Part shown: one piece after another, positions 31,221-39,715 of the stretch
How positions within the stretch are numbered: the stretch's first letter is position 1
Layout of the letters: the number at the start of each line of letters is the position of its first letter
Source: Blautia schinkii DSM 10518
GTDB lineage: Bacteria > Bacillota > Clostridia > Lachnospirales > Lachnospiraceae
Assembly (NCBI GenBank): GCA_000702025.1
Contig: JNKJ01000003.1
Coordinates: 310,001 to 374,000, forward strand
Length of the DNA stretch: 64,000 bases
Direction: 5' to 3'
Made by a program: the position numbers and the translations under genes
The notes under the pieces: model-generated
What the model was told of the DNA's origin: nothing
Seen by the model: only the letters and a program-made list of their open reading frames with translations
Databases searched by the model: none

Positions 31221-33131
31221 CTACGCCTCCATTATGATCGGCAGTATCATTGGGCTTCTCTTGGTGCGTTTCCAGAGAAAATCACTGAGTGCGTCTTTGA
31301 CAACCGTCTTTATCTTGCCCCAGTCCGTAATATTGCGCTCCAGGCAGGAATCCAGCGCTTTTTCTACCACTTCGCGGGCATGGTCCATCAAATCCTCGGA
31401 TTCACGCACATACACAAAACCACGGGACACAATATCCGGTCCTGCCAGCACGACGTTGCTGTGACGCTCTAAGGTCATGACCACGATCATAATACCGTCC
31501 TCAGCCAAATGCTGGCGGTCACGCAGCACAATATTGCCTACATCGCCAACACCAAGTCCGTCTACTAAAATAGCACCCGTGTGAACGGTACCTGTGACTT
31601 CTGCACTCTGGGCATCCATCTCCAGCACATTTCCGGAGGAAAGAATGAAGATATTCTCCTTGGGGATTCCCAAATCCTCCACCACTCGTTTCTGAGCGGT
31701 CAAATGACGGTACTCTCCATGTACGGGAATCGCATATTTCGGGCGTACCAGGGAGTAAATCAGCTTAATCTCCTCCTGGCAGGCATGTCCTGATACATGG
31801 GCATCCTGGAAAATAACCTTCGCGCCCTTCATGGAAAGCTCGTTGATCACCTTTGACACTGCTTTCTCATTTCCCGGGATGGGATTTGAGCTGAAAATAA
31901 TCGTATCGTTCGGTTTAATAGTAATCTTCTTGTGGATGTTCGCTGCCATACGGGAAAGTGCTGCCATGGACTCTCCCTGGCTTCCTGTTGTGATGAGCAC
32001 CACCTTCTCATCCGGATAACTCTTCACCTGGTCAATCTCAATCAGGGTTTGGTCCGGAATGCGCAGATAACCCAGCTCCGCAGCCGTTGTGATGACATTT
32101 ACCATGCTGCGGCCCTCAACCGCTACCTTTCTCCCGAAGCGGTAAGCAGTGTTGATGATCTGCTGTACACGGTCCACATTCGATGCAAAGGTCGCAATCA
32201 ATATACGGTTATTCTTATATTCGTTAAATAAATTATCAAACACTCTGCCCACAGTCCGCTCTGACATGGTAAAGCCCGGGCGCTCCGCATTCGTACTGTC
32301 GCACATCAGGGCGAGTACGCCTTTTTTACCAATCTCTGCGAAACGCTGCAGATCAATAGCGTCGCCGAATACCGGGGTGTAATCCACCTTGAAGTCGCCG
32401 GTATGCACCACAATGCCTGCCGGAGAATAAATGGCCAGCGCTGATGCATCCTGGATACTATGGTTGGTCTTAATAAATTCAATGGAAAAATCACCGAGGT
32501 TGATGACCTGTCCGTGTTTCACTTCTTTCATCTTGGTAGAGCGCACAAGATTATGCTCTTTTAATTTATTGGTAATCAATCCTAAGGTAAGCTTGGTGGA
32601 ATAAATCGGCACATTCACTTCCTTCAGCACATAAGGAAGCGCTCCGATGTGGTCCTCATGACCATGGGTTATCACAAAGCCTTTCACCTTGGAAATATTC
32701 TCTTTTAAATAAGTTACATCCGGAATGACCAGGTCGATTCCCAGCATGTCGTCCTCCGGGAATGACAATCCACAGTCAACCACCACAATACTGTCCTCGT
32801 ACTCAAACGCGGTAATATTCAGTCCAATCTGCTCCAATCCACCCAAGGGAATGATTTTCAGTTTGGAAGCGGATTTACGTCCGCGGCGTACCGGGTTCTT
32901 CACAGGATTCTTAAATACCGGAGGTTTTGGTATATTAACCTTTGGTGTATTTGTCTTTTGTGTATTGGCCTTTTGTGTATTGGCTTTTGGTGTACTGGTA
33001 TTTTGTTTCTGCTGTGGTCTGCTCTTAAAGTTTCTCTGTCTGGTTACCTGCTTTTTAGCTCCGCCCGCAGGATTATTCTGGCTTCCGCCGTTGCTTTCAT
33101 TGCCGTTGTTACTGTTATTTTCGTTCTTCAA
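31221..33131 (-). CDS. rnj: Ribonuclease J
   Basis: 636 residues. The beta-lactamase/beta-CASP nuclease has H156-x-H158-x-D160-H161 (THGHEDHIG), HTGDFKVD, CDSTNAERPG and the VHGEYRHL C-terminal motif. It starts with TTG at 33131 behind GGAGGTG. Residues 1-85 are a disordered Asn/Gln/Lys/Thr-rich extension with a run of TPKANTQKA-like repeats encoded by an 18-bp DNA repeat, longer than in Bacillus RNase J1 (555 aa). Exo- and endonuclease for mRNA decay and rRNA maturation. Only one RNase J gene is in the window. Confidence 0.95.
   Translation of the reverse strand: MKNENNSNNGNESNGGSQNNPAGGAKKQVTRQRNFKSRPQQKQNTSTPKANTQKANTQKTNTPKVNIPKPPVFKNPVKNPVRRGRKSASKLKIIPLGGLEQIGLNITAFEYEDSIVVVDCGLSFPEDDMLGIDLVIPDVTYLKENISKVKGFVITHGHEDHIGALPYVLKEVNVPIYSTKLTLGLITNKLKEHNLVRSTKMKEVKHGQVINLGDFSIEFIKTNHSIQDASALAIYSPAGIVVHTGDFKVDYTPVFGDAIDLQRFAEIGKKGVLALMCDSTNAERPGFTMSERTVGRVFDNLFNEYKNNRILIATFASNVDRVQQIINTAYRFGRKVAVEGRSMVNVITTAAELGYLRIPDQTLIEIDQVKSYPDEKVVLITTGSQGESMAALSRMAANIHKKITIKPNDTIIFSSNPIPGNEKAVSKVINELSMKGAKVIFQDAHVSGHACQEEIKLIYSLVRPKYAIPVHGEYRHLTAQKRVVEDLGIPKENIFILSSGNVLEMDAQSAEVTGTVHTGAILVDGLGVGDVGNIVLRDRQHLAEDGIMIVVMTLERHSNVVLAGPDIVSRGFVYVRESEDLMDHAREVVEKALDSCLERNITDWGKIKTVVKDALSDFLWKRTKRSPMILPIIMEA
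32932..33012. repeat. Short tandem repeat in the RNase J extension
   Basis: About four copies of an 15-18-bp unit (TTTTGTGTATTGGCC type) encode the NTQKA/NTPKV repeats. Length changes stay in frame. Confidence 0.75.
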
Positions 33132-33477
33132 TCAATTGCACCTCCATGCTCCGTGTGCAATTTATTCCTTTATCCGACACTTAAGACCTGCAGGAACCGG
33201 TATACGGCATATTCATCTTTGGACCAACGTGCCCTATACGATGCTGTTGATTCAAATATAAACGTGTCAGTACACCAGGACCTGACATCTGATCCGTCTC
33301 CTCAGATCTGTTATTCCCGCGGCAAAACTGCCTGGCCGTCAGTGTCTCCAGGAACTTTCCTAAAAAATGGCATACCTGTCCTGTGACAGGTGTGTGCGGT
33401 TTGGTTATATAAAAACTGTTTCCGATCCTAAACCAGATTTAGATAAATAGAATAAATTGCCCTCTTTTCCTTTCTTT
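33132..33477. other. Intergenic region upstream of RNase J
   Basis: 346 bases without a gene. A 6-bp stem ACCTGT / ACAGGT at 33374-33391 and a few T-rich patches are present; RNase J genes are often autoregulated through their leader, but I see no structure strong enough to name. Confidence 0.4.
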
Positions 33478-33735
33478 TTACATTTCAAGATCCACGTCTT
33501 CTAACATCTGTTCAAAGACTTTAAAAACAGCCTGAAGTTCATCCTCGTCCTCCACCATCTCATAGCAGGCTTCCAGGCTTGTATCTTCTGACATATCTTT
33601 CAAAATATAGGCGGACGCCTCGTCCCCCAGTGAATCGGACACCAGCAGGTAAGCAGTGCCCCCGATCCTCGTCTGTTCCTCTATATAAAATTCAGTAACT
33701 GTCCCGTCTTCCGACTGAAATCTGATTTTCTCCAT
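33478..33735 (-). CDS. DUF1292 family protein (YrzB-like)
   Basis: 85 residues from ATG 33735, chosen because MEKIRFQSEDGTVTEFYIEEQTRIGG is the family start and GGAAAG precedes it. Very acidic, with the YLLVSDSLGDEASAYILKD core. Function unknown; in Bacillus it follows ruvX as here. It starts 10 bases after ruvX. Confidence 0.9.
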   Translation of the reverse strand: MEKIRFQSEDGTVTEFYIEEQTRIGGTAYLLVSDSLGDEASAYILKDMSEDTSLEACYEMVEDEDELQAVFKVFEQMLEDVDLEM

Positions 33736-33745
33736 AAGTCTTTCC

Positions 33746-34171
33746 TTATCCGTTCCCCAGGGAGTCCAGATATCCCTGCAAAATAAAAATGGCTGCCAGC
33801 TCGTCCACATGTTCCTTACGGTTCTCCCGTCTTACCCCGGTTTCCATCAATGTGCGGTTGGCTTCCACTGTGGTCAGTCTCTCGTCCCACATAACAACAG
33901 GCAGGCCTGTGCGTTTCTCCAGCATTTCTTTAAACTCCAGAGATTTCAAAGCCCGCTCTCCTATGGTATTATTCATGTTTTTCGGATATCCTACCACGAT
34001 GGTCTCCACCTGGTATTCCGAAACAAGCTCCTCTATGCGCGCCAAGGTCTGGCGCAGTTTATTCTCCTGCTTGCGCCAGATAGTCTCTACTCCCTGCGCA
34101 GTCCATCCCAGAGGGTCGCTTACTGCAACCCCTACTGTTTTAGAGCCGTAATCTAATCCCAGAATCCTCAT
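33746..34171 (-). CDS. ruvX: RuvX / YqgF pre-16S rRNA nuclease
   Basis: 141 residues, RNase H-like fold: the first acidic residue is in [19 protein letters not shown] (D7), the [16 protein letters not shown] motif is central and DERLTTVEA carries the third acid. The family trims 16S rRNA ends and may act on recombination intermediates. Sits one base after ireB and 10 bases before DUF1292. Confidence 0.95.
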   Translation of the reverse strand: MRILGLDYGSKTVGVAVSDPLGWTAQGVETIWRKQENKLRQTLARIEELVSEYQVETIVVGYPKNMNNTIGERALKSLEFKEMLEKRTGLPVVMWDERLTTVEANRTLMETGVRRENRKEHVDELAAIFILQGYLDSLGNG

Positions 34172-34172
34172 A

Positions 34173-34445
34173 TCAGCGTTCCCAGGACTTATTCTTGATA
34201 TACTCGTTCAAAAGTTCTTCTACCAGTTCGTCGCGTTCAACCTTCATGATCATGCTCCGCGCTCCCTTGTGACTGGTGATATAGGTCGGGTCGCCGGACA
34301 TAATATATCCCACAATCTGGTTGACCGGATTGTACCCTTTCTCATCCATTGCGTTGTAAACCAGGTCCAGAACCTCCTTAACCTGAAGCTCCTGTTCCGG
34401 TTTTGTCCTAAAATATTGGGTATTTCCCAGATTATTCTCTGTCAT
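34173..34445 (-). CDS. ireB: IreB-family regulatory phosphoprotein
   Basis: 90 residues matching the DUF965/IreB family throughout ([54 protein letters not shown]). In Enterococcus IreB is phosphorylated by the PASTA kinase IreK and affects cephalosporin resistance; the N-terminal threonine in GNTQYF is a candidate site. First gene of the ireB-ruvX-DUF1292 operon; an A/T-rich stretch at 34465-34520 probably holds its promoter. Confidence 0.93.
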   Translation of the reverse strand: MTENNLGNTQYFRTKPEQELQVKEVLDLVYNAMDEKGYNPVNQIVGYIMSGDPTYITSHKGARSMIMKVERDELVEELLNEYIKNKSWER

Positions 34446-34681
34446 TTTTTCTCACGTCCTTAATTATATTTCATGTTATCGTTTCTATTTTAATATAATT
34501 CACTGTAAAATACAATGAAAACTTTACCGTATCTTCCTGGCAGGGCCGCTCCGGCACACTGACATGCCGCTCCGTGTCCATAATTGAACCGTTCTGCATA
34601 CCATACAAACTATATATTGCTACCACAAACCATGAGTCTCAATACACCGACACATGCAGAACCGACAACAGTTCAGATTCC

Positions 34682-36013
34682 CTAAACAGTTCCCATTGCC
34701 GTACCAGTTAACATATGTTTTTCAAGGAAGACATCCACACGCACATTCACGATATCGTTCACGCCGAACCCTTCCTGCTTTTTCACTGCAACTTTCACAT
34801 ATTCACGGCTGTGGCCCAGATAATATGCCTCGCCGTCAATGATGGTTTCCTCCTCCAGCAGTACCTCGAGAGTCCTGCCAAGCATAGCATTCTCATACTC
34901 CAGGGCGTGACGGTGGTGCATTTCCAGCATTCTCTCGCTACGCTGCGCTTTCACAGCCTCAGTAAGCTGGCCGTCCATTGCCGCCGCCTTTGTCCCCTGC
35001 CTCCGGGAATATTTAAAAATGTGCGTCTCGTAGAAGCGGATGCTGTCCACGAAATCATAAGACGCCTGGAAATCTTCCTCTGTTTCCATTGGAAAACCAA
35101 CGATCACATCTGTGGTAAGCGCAGGATTTTCATAATATCTGCGCAGCAGCTCACAGCGCTCCCTATATTCCCCACAACGGTAACGGCGGTTCATACGCTC
35201 CAATGTAGCATCACACCCGCTCTGCAGAGAAAGATGGAAATGCGGGCACACCTTAGGCAGCGCGGCGATTCCCTGCACAAATTCCTCCGTCATGATTCCC
35301 GGCTCCAGGGAGCCAAGCCGTATCCTTCGGATTCCCTCCGTCTTATGTACCTCACGGATTAAAGAGAGCAGGTTCTGTTTCTCCTCTTCAGGAAAATCCA
35401 CACCGTAAGAGCTTAGGTGAATACCTGTGAGCACAACCTCCTTATACCCCTTATCCGCCAAAGCCCGCACTTCCTCCATAATCTTATCTATACTGCGGCT
35501 TCTCACCCTGCCTCTTGCATAGGGAATAATACAGTAAGTACAGAACTGATTACAGCCGTCCTGAACCTTGATATAAGCCCGCACATGCTCCGCAGTACGG
35601 CTAATCTCAAGCTCCTCATATTCCTTCGTCTGATTTATTTTAATCACACGGGACTGCTTGTGATGCTCCCGGGCATAATCATCCAGTGCCTCCACGATAT
35701 TCTTCTTCTGGTTATTTCCCAGGATCAAATCCACTGCTTCATCCTTCGTAAGCTTCTCCGTGTCTGTCTGCGCATAACACCCCGCAGCCACAACGATTGC
35801 ATCCGGATTCATCTTCTTCGCCTTATGCAGCATCTGCCGCGATTTCCGGTCCGCAATGTTCGTCACCGTACAGGTATTGATCAAGTAAACATCAGCCCCG
35901 GGTTCAAAAGGCACGATTTCATACCCCGCAGCCTCCAAAAGCTGCTGCATAGCCTCTACCTCGTAAGCATTTACCTTACAGCCCAAATTATGAAGCGCTA
36001 CCTTTTTACTCAT
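34682..36013 (-). CDS. mtaB: tRNA t6A37 methylthiotransferase MtaB
   Basis: 443 residues: N-terminal methylthiotransferase domain with C12, C48 and C79 for one 4Fe-4S cluster, radical-SAM CxxxCxxC at C154-C158-C161 (CNQFCTYCIIPYARG) for the second, and a C-terminal TRAM domain (~370-435). The opening KVALHNLGCKVNAYE is that of MtaB rather than MiaB or RimO. Makes ms2t6A37 in tRNA reading ANN codons. The 236-base gap on its downstream side holds no gene. Confidence 0.94.
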   Translation of the reverse strand: MSKKVALHNLGCKVNAYEVEAMQQLLEAAGYEIVPFEPGADVYLINTCTVTNIADRKSRQMLHKAKKMNPDAIVVAAGCYAQTDTEKLTKDEAVDLILGNNQKKNIVEALDDYAREHHKQSRVIKINQTKEYEELEISRTAEHVRAYIKVQDGCNQFCTYCIIPYARGRVRSRSIDKIMEEVRALADKGYKEVVLTGIHLSSYGVDFPEEEKQNLLSLIREVHKTEGIRRIRLGSLEPGIMTEEFVQGIAALPKVCPHFHLSLQSGCDATLERMNRRYRCGEYRERCELLRRYYENPALTTDVIVGFPMETEEDFQASYDFVDSIRFYETHIFKYSRRQGTKAAAMDGQLTEAVKAQRSERMLEMHHRHALEYENAMLGRTLEVLLEEETIIDGEAYYLGHSREYVKVAVKKQEGFGVNDIVNVRVDVFLEKHMLTGTAMGTV

Positions 36014-36119
36014 GCAAACCTCCTGATGCCGCCTTATCCGCGGCGCATAATCTACAGTTTTTCGTACAACTTTTATACATTTTCACTAAATCTCCCACTA
36101 ATTTTTAACTCTTTTCACC

Positions 36120-36148
36120 TTGACTTTTATTAGGCCTAAAGGTAAGAT
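36120..36148 (+). promoter_or_regulatory. Sigma-A promoter of the HPr-like gene
   Basis: TTGACT (36120-36125), 17-base spacer, TAAGAT (36143-36148), 61 bases before ATG; AGGGAGGT is the ribosome site. Confidence 0.75.
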
Positions 36149-36208
36149 GATACCTGTAAGATAACAGGAACTTACAGACCATATTAATATTTAAGGGAGG
36201 TTCTCACC

Positions 36209-36445
36209 ATGAAAACAGCAAAAATCTCACTGAACTCTATTGATAAAGTGAAAGCATTTGTGAATGAAATCAGCAAATTTGACTGCGACTTCGATTTAGT
36301 ATCCGGAAGATATGTCATCGATGCCAAATCCATTATGGGCATTTTCAGTTTAGACTTATCCAAACCGATTGACCTGAATATCCATGCAGACGGCGCTGCA
36401 CTTGACAGTGTTATGGAAATCATTAACAAATATGTGACTGAATAA
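36209..36445 (+). CDS. HPr-family protein lacking the phosphorylatable histidine
   Basis: 78 residues. The second half is plain HPr (SKFDCDFDL, then AKSIMGIFSLDL at ~39-50, where S41 aligns with Ser46 of HPr, and the final helix MEIINKYVTE). The GIHARPA loop with His15 is absent: LNSIDKVKAF stands in its place and is about two residues shorter. So it cannot take phosphate from enzyme I, but might still be phosphorylated by HPr kinase on the serine, like Crh of Bacillus. Single-gene unit with its own promoter and terminator. Confidence 0.88.
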   Translation: MKTAKISLNSIDKVKAFVNEISKFDCDFDLVSGRYVIDAKSIMGIFSLDLSKPIDLNIHADGAALDSVMEIINKYVTE

Positions 36446-36469
36446 TCATTCATGCACGACTGATTATCG

Positions 36470-36501
36470 GAGGAACTGTTCGCAGTTCCTCTTTTTCTTG
36501 C
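36470..36501 (+). terminator. Terminator of the HPr-like gene
   Basis: GAGGAACTG-TTCG-CAGTTCCTC, a perfect 9-bp stem with a UUCG loop followed by TTTTTC, 25 bases after the stop. Confidence 0.92.
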
Positions 36502-36540
36502 TCTTTTTTATACTACGCTTTTCAAGATGTTTCGAGATGT

Positions 36541-36610
36541 TTCGAGGGGGCAATCTCAGAGTTGCGAAAGCCCGAATGCCCCCTCGAGCTCCCCCTGTTG
36601 GGCACGCTGG
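36541..36610 (-). repeat. Dispersed palindromic repeat, copy B
   Basis: Inverted relative to copies A and C. Contains the same TTCGAGGGGGCAA / TGCCCCCTCGA stem, and TCCCCCTGTTGGGCACGCTGG at its inner edge. One extra base (GCGAAAGCCC) distinguishes it from copy C. It forms the left end of the satellite block. Confidence 0.9.
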
Positions 36611-37024
36611 TGTGTGTTTTACTTGGTTGGTGGGAAGATATAAGGTGCTTTCTGGCCTCTTGTATCCACAATAACATAGTGGCACAGCATGGCACAACGT
36701 GCCACTGCATGGCGCAGCATGCCACAACATGCTACAGCATAGCACAACATGACACAGCATGCCACAACATGCTACAGCATAGCACAACATGACACAGCAT
36801 GCCACAACATGCTACAGCATAGCGCAACATGACACAACATGGTGCAACATGACACAGCATAGCGCAACATGACACAGCATAGCGCAACATGGCACAGCAT
36901 AGCGCAACATGGCACAGCATGGCGCAACATGTACTACATGGCGCAACATACTACAGCATACCACAACATGGTGCAACATGCTACAGTATGCTACATGCAT
37001 ACCACAACATGGCGCAATATACGC
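36611..37024. repeat. 10-bp CATG satellite
   Basis: From about 36676 to 37020 a decanucleotide (R)CA(A/G)CATG(N)C repeats about 34 times, mainly alternating ACAGCATRGC and ACAACATGNC; a 40-bp higher-order unit recurs at 36731-36850. It gives long open frames in several phases on both strands simply because a 10-bp unit cycles through frames; none has a ribosome site or a plausible protein. First ~65 bases (36611-36675) are non-repetitive. Confidence 0.92.
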
Positions 37025-37122
37025 CCAGCGTGCCCAACAGGGGGAGCTCGAGGGGGCATTCGGGCTTCGCAACTCTGAGATTGCCCCCTCGAATACCGCA
37101 CCTCTGAGATTGCCCCCTCGAA
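37025..37122 (+). repeat. Dispersed palindromic repeat, copy C with partial duplication
   Basis: 37025-37093 matches copy A and, inverted, copy B. The last part (CTCTGAGATTGCCCCCTCG) is repeated at 37102-37120. It forms the right end of the satellite block and lies 40 bases from the thiI stop. Confidence 0.9.
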
Positions 37123-37162
37123 ATCACACTCATGCGCATTTTATTTTGCGACTCATTTGATA

Positions 37163-38344
37163 TCAGCTGATGTCAATAATTTCTGTGCTGTTGAGGGCTT
37201 CTTGCATAAGCTGTTCGATTTTTTCTTCTAGTTTTGTTTCGGAGCGGTGAATTACGTTCAGGTTGGGCTTTGTTACGGGGTGCTTGGCTACGAAGATGGT
37301 GCAACAGTCCTCAAATGGCAGGATGGATGTTTCGAAGGTGTCGATTTTCTTGGAAATCTCTACAATCTCCTGCTTGTCAAATCCGATTACGGGGCGGTAT
37401 ACGGGCATGGTGCATACTTCGTTGGTGGCCGCCAGGCTCTGGAGTGTCTGGCTTGCTACTTGTCCGATGCTTTCTCCGGTTATCAGGCCCAGGCATCCGC
37501 TCTTTTGTGCGAAATGTTCGGCTATGCGCATCATGTAGCGGCGCATGATGATGGTCAGTTCTTCGTGGGGACACTGGTCATAGATATAGAGCTGGATATC
37601 CGTAAAGTTTACCACATGAAGGCGGATTGGTCCACTGTATTTTGCCACCAGCTTTGCCAGGTCCACTACTTTTTGTTTGGCTCTGTCGCTTGTATAGGGT
37701 GGCGCGTGGAAGTAAACTGCGTCGATTTTTACTCCGCGCTTGGCAATCATGTAACCCGCAACCGGGCTGTCGATTCCGCCGGAAAGCAGGAGCATGGCTT
37801 TGCCGTTTGTGCCTACAGGCATCCCGCCCGGGCCTTTGATGGTCTCGGAATATACGTAGATTTTCTCACGGATTTCCACGGAAAGTGTGAGCTGGGGTTC
37901 GTGGACATCTACGCTTGCCTCGGGAAATGCTTCCAGGATTTTTCCGCCAAGCTCTGCGCTCACTTCCATGGAGGTCATGGGATATGTTTTTTTAGCGCGT
38001 CTTGTATATACTTTGAAGGTGCCGTTATATCCCGGATGACGGGACTGCATATAGCTTACCACATCCGCGGCCATCTGCTCAAAGCCTTGTTCCTCGTAGA
38101 TGACTACAGGGCTGATTCCTACGATGCCGAATACTTTTTTCAAAGCTTCCACAGCCTCGTCGAAGTCGTATTCTTCTGGGCAGAATACATAGACGCGGCC
38201 CTGTTCCTTTTTGACCTCGAATTCACCCTCCACATGGGAGAGGGCAATTCTCATCTGTTTTACAAGAGCATCTTCAAAAAGGTATCTGTTTTTTCCTTTG
38301 ATAGCGATTTCTGCGTATTTTATCAAAAATGCATGATATAACAT
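37163..38344 (-). CDS. thiI: tRNA 4-thiouridine synthase ThiI
   Basis: 393 residues: N-terminal ferredoxin-like/THUMP domain (~1-165) and a C-terminal PP-loop adenylation domain with LLLSGGIDSPVAGYM (~186-200). There is no C-terminal rhodanese domain, as in the short Firmicute ThiI. C-terminal LPFEDCCTIFVAKHP keeps the conserved Cys. Makes s4U8 in tRNA and may supply sulfur for thiazole. Sulfur donor is presumably the cysteine desulfurase just upstream. RBS AAGGAG. Confidence 0.95.
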   Translation of the reverse strand: MLYHAFLIKYAEIAIKGKNRYLFEDALVKQMRIALSHVEGEFEVKKEQGRVYVFCPEEYDFDEAVEALKKVFGIVGISPVVIYEEQGFEQMAADVVSYMQSRHPGYNGTFKVYTRRAKKTYPMTSMEVSAELGGKILEAFPEASVDVHEPQLTLSVEIREKIYVYSETIKGPGGMPVGTNGKAMLLLSGGIDSPVAGYMIAKRGVKIDAVYFHAPPYTSDRAKQKVVDLAKLVAKYSGPIRLHVVNFTDIQLYIYDQCPHEELTIIMRRYMMRIAEHFAQKSGCLGLITGESIGQVASQTLQSLAATNEVCTMPVYRPVIGFDKQEIVEISKKIDTFETSILPFEDCCTIFVAKHPVTKPNLNVIHRSETKLEEKIEQLMQEALNSTEIIDIS

Positions 38345-38412
38345 CTGAATTCTCCTTTTTTTGTCAGTGAAGCACCCGCCGCAAGCAGCGAGGTATCAAA
38401 TTGTTGCAGTCG

Positions 38413-38566
38413 CACAGCGTTACAGCGTTAGCGGCAAGTGCGTGAATAACGGTACAGCGCATCATAAATTCAGGTACGTACATAACGGCACAGCGGGGCA
38501 TGGATTCAGTGGCGTGCGTAGCGGCGCAGCGGGGCACGGATTCAGTGGCGTGCGTAGCGGCGCAGC
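38413..38566. repeat. 36-bp tandem repeat at the 3' end of the desulfurase gene
   Basis: Units at 38449-38484, 38485-38520 and 38521-38556 plus a 10-base partial (38557-38566), and a decayed unit before 38449. The last full unit covers the final codons and stop of the cysteine desulfurase (RRYARH, stop at 38542), so the array looks like repeated duplication of the gene's own 3' end into the gap before thiI. Confidence 0.9.
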
Positions 38567-39696
38567 ATAGGTATGACCTCCCGTAGTACTTCCAAACAGT
38601 AATCTACTTCTTCAAAGGTGTTTTCTTCAGAGAAGCTGATGCGCACTGTGCTCTCTTTCTGGTCTGCGGGCAGGCCGATTGCGGTCAGAGTCGAACTGGC
38701 CTTGCGCTTGTGGCTTGAGCAGGCGCTTCCCGCGGATACGTAGATGCCTTTGTCCTCCAGGGTATGAAGAAGTACCTCGCTTCGAATGCCGAGGAAGCTG
38801 ACGCTCAAAATCTGCGGTGCGCCCTCGCGTAGTGCCATACCGTTGATGACCACGTCCTCCATCTGTGAGAGGCCCTCTGCCATCCGCTCCTTGAGCTGGT
38901 AGAGATGCTCTACCTTTTCCTCAAAGTCTGTATAAATCAGTTCTGCAGCCATGCCAAGTCCGGCGATTCCCGGTACATTGTCCGTACCGGAGCGCATCCC
39001 GCCCTGCTGTCCGCCGCCGAGGATCAAGGGCTGAACCTTTGCTTTTTCGCTGATGTATAAAAATCCCACACCCTTTGGCCCGTGGATTTTGTGCCCACTC
39101 ACGGAAAGCAGGTCGATTCCCAGACGTTTGGGATAGATGCGGTATTTTCCAAAGCCCTGGATTGCGTCCACATGGTAGAGCGCCTTGGGGCTTTTTTCAT
39201 GGACCATAGCTCCAATCTGCTCGACAGGCATCACGGCTCCCACCTCATTATTTACATACATGGTGGATACAAGGATGGTATCCGGTCTAAGGGCTGCAGA
39301 AAGCTCATCCAGACGCACCACGCCTCGCTCGTCAACCGGGAGAATCGTCACCTCGAAGCCCTGCTCCTCAAGAAAAGCAGCCGGCTGTCCCACTGCCGCA
39401 TGCTCCACGGCTGTGGTGATGATATGTGTACCGCTTCGCTTATTTGCCATGGCTCCGCCGACTAGTGCCAGATTGTTAGACTCTGTACCACCCGAGGTAA
39501 AGAGAATCTCCTTCTCGTTCACCTTCAAAAGGCGGGCAAGAATCTGAGCGCTCTTCTTTACATACTGCTCGGCCTCCACGCCTTTTCTGTGCATGGCGGA
39601 GGGGTTTGCGTAATCCTCCATCATGGTTTTGACTACAATATCCTTAACGCCCTCATAACACCTGGTCGTGGCGGAATTATCAAAATATGCTTCCAT
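38542..39696 (-). CDS. Cysteine desulfurase, NifS/IscS type
   Basis: 384 residues from ATG 39696 (AAAGGAGAAAAAGAGAA upstream); the frame extends ten codons further without a site and into rsmE. Starts MEAYFDNSATTRCYEGV; the PLP lysine is in SVSGHKIHGPKG and the catalytic cysteine in SAGSACSSHKRK. Pairs with ThiI 198 bases downstream, as nifZ does in Bacillus. The last residues LRRYARH are encoded within a tandem repeat. Confidence 0.94.
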   Translation of the reverse strand: MEAYFDNSATTRCYEGVKDIVVKTMMEDYANPSAMHRKGVEAEQYVKKSAQILARLLKVNEKEILFTSGGTESNNLALVGGAMANKRSGTHIITTAVEHAAVGQPAAFLEEQGFEVTILPVDERGVVRLDELSAALRPDTILVSTMYVNNEVGAVMPVEQIGAMVHEKSPKALYHVDAIQGFGKYRIYPKRLGIDLLSVSGHKIHGPKGVGFLYISEKAKVQPLILGGGQQGGMRSGTDNVPGIAGLGMAAELIYTDFEEKVEHLYQLKERMAEGLSQMEDVVINGMALREGAPQILSVSFLGIRSEVLLHTLEDKGIYVSAGSACSSHKRKASSTLTAIGLPADQKESTVRISFSEENTFEEVDYCLEVLREVIPMLRRYARH

Positions 39697-39715
39697 TTCT
39701 CTTTTTCTCCTTTGC

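Noticed and set aside
36464-37160. Several open frames of 60-113 codons, Cys/Met/His-rich, on both strands
   Set aside because: They are produced by the 10-bp CATG satellite and the palindromic repeats; no ribosome sites and no plausible protein composition.
37247-38341. 364-codon open frame on the plus strand
   Set aside because: Lies entirely antisense to thiI, which has clear domains and a ribosome site.
38413-38566. CRISPR-like 36-bp repeats
   Set aside because: Units are contiguous without spacers and no cas genes are present; same for 29540-29776 and 51867-52000.
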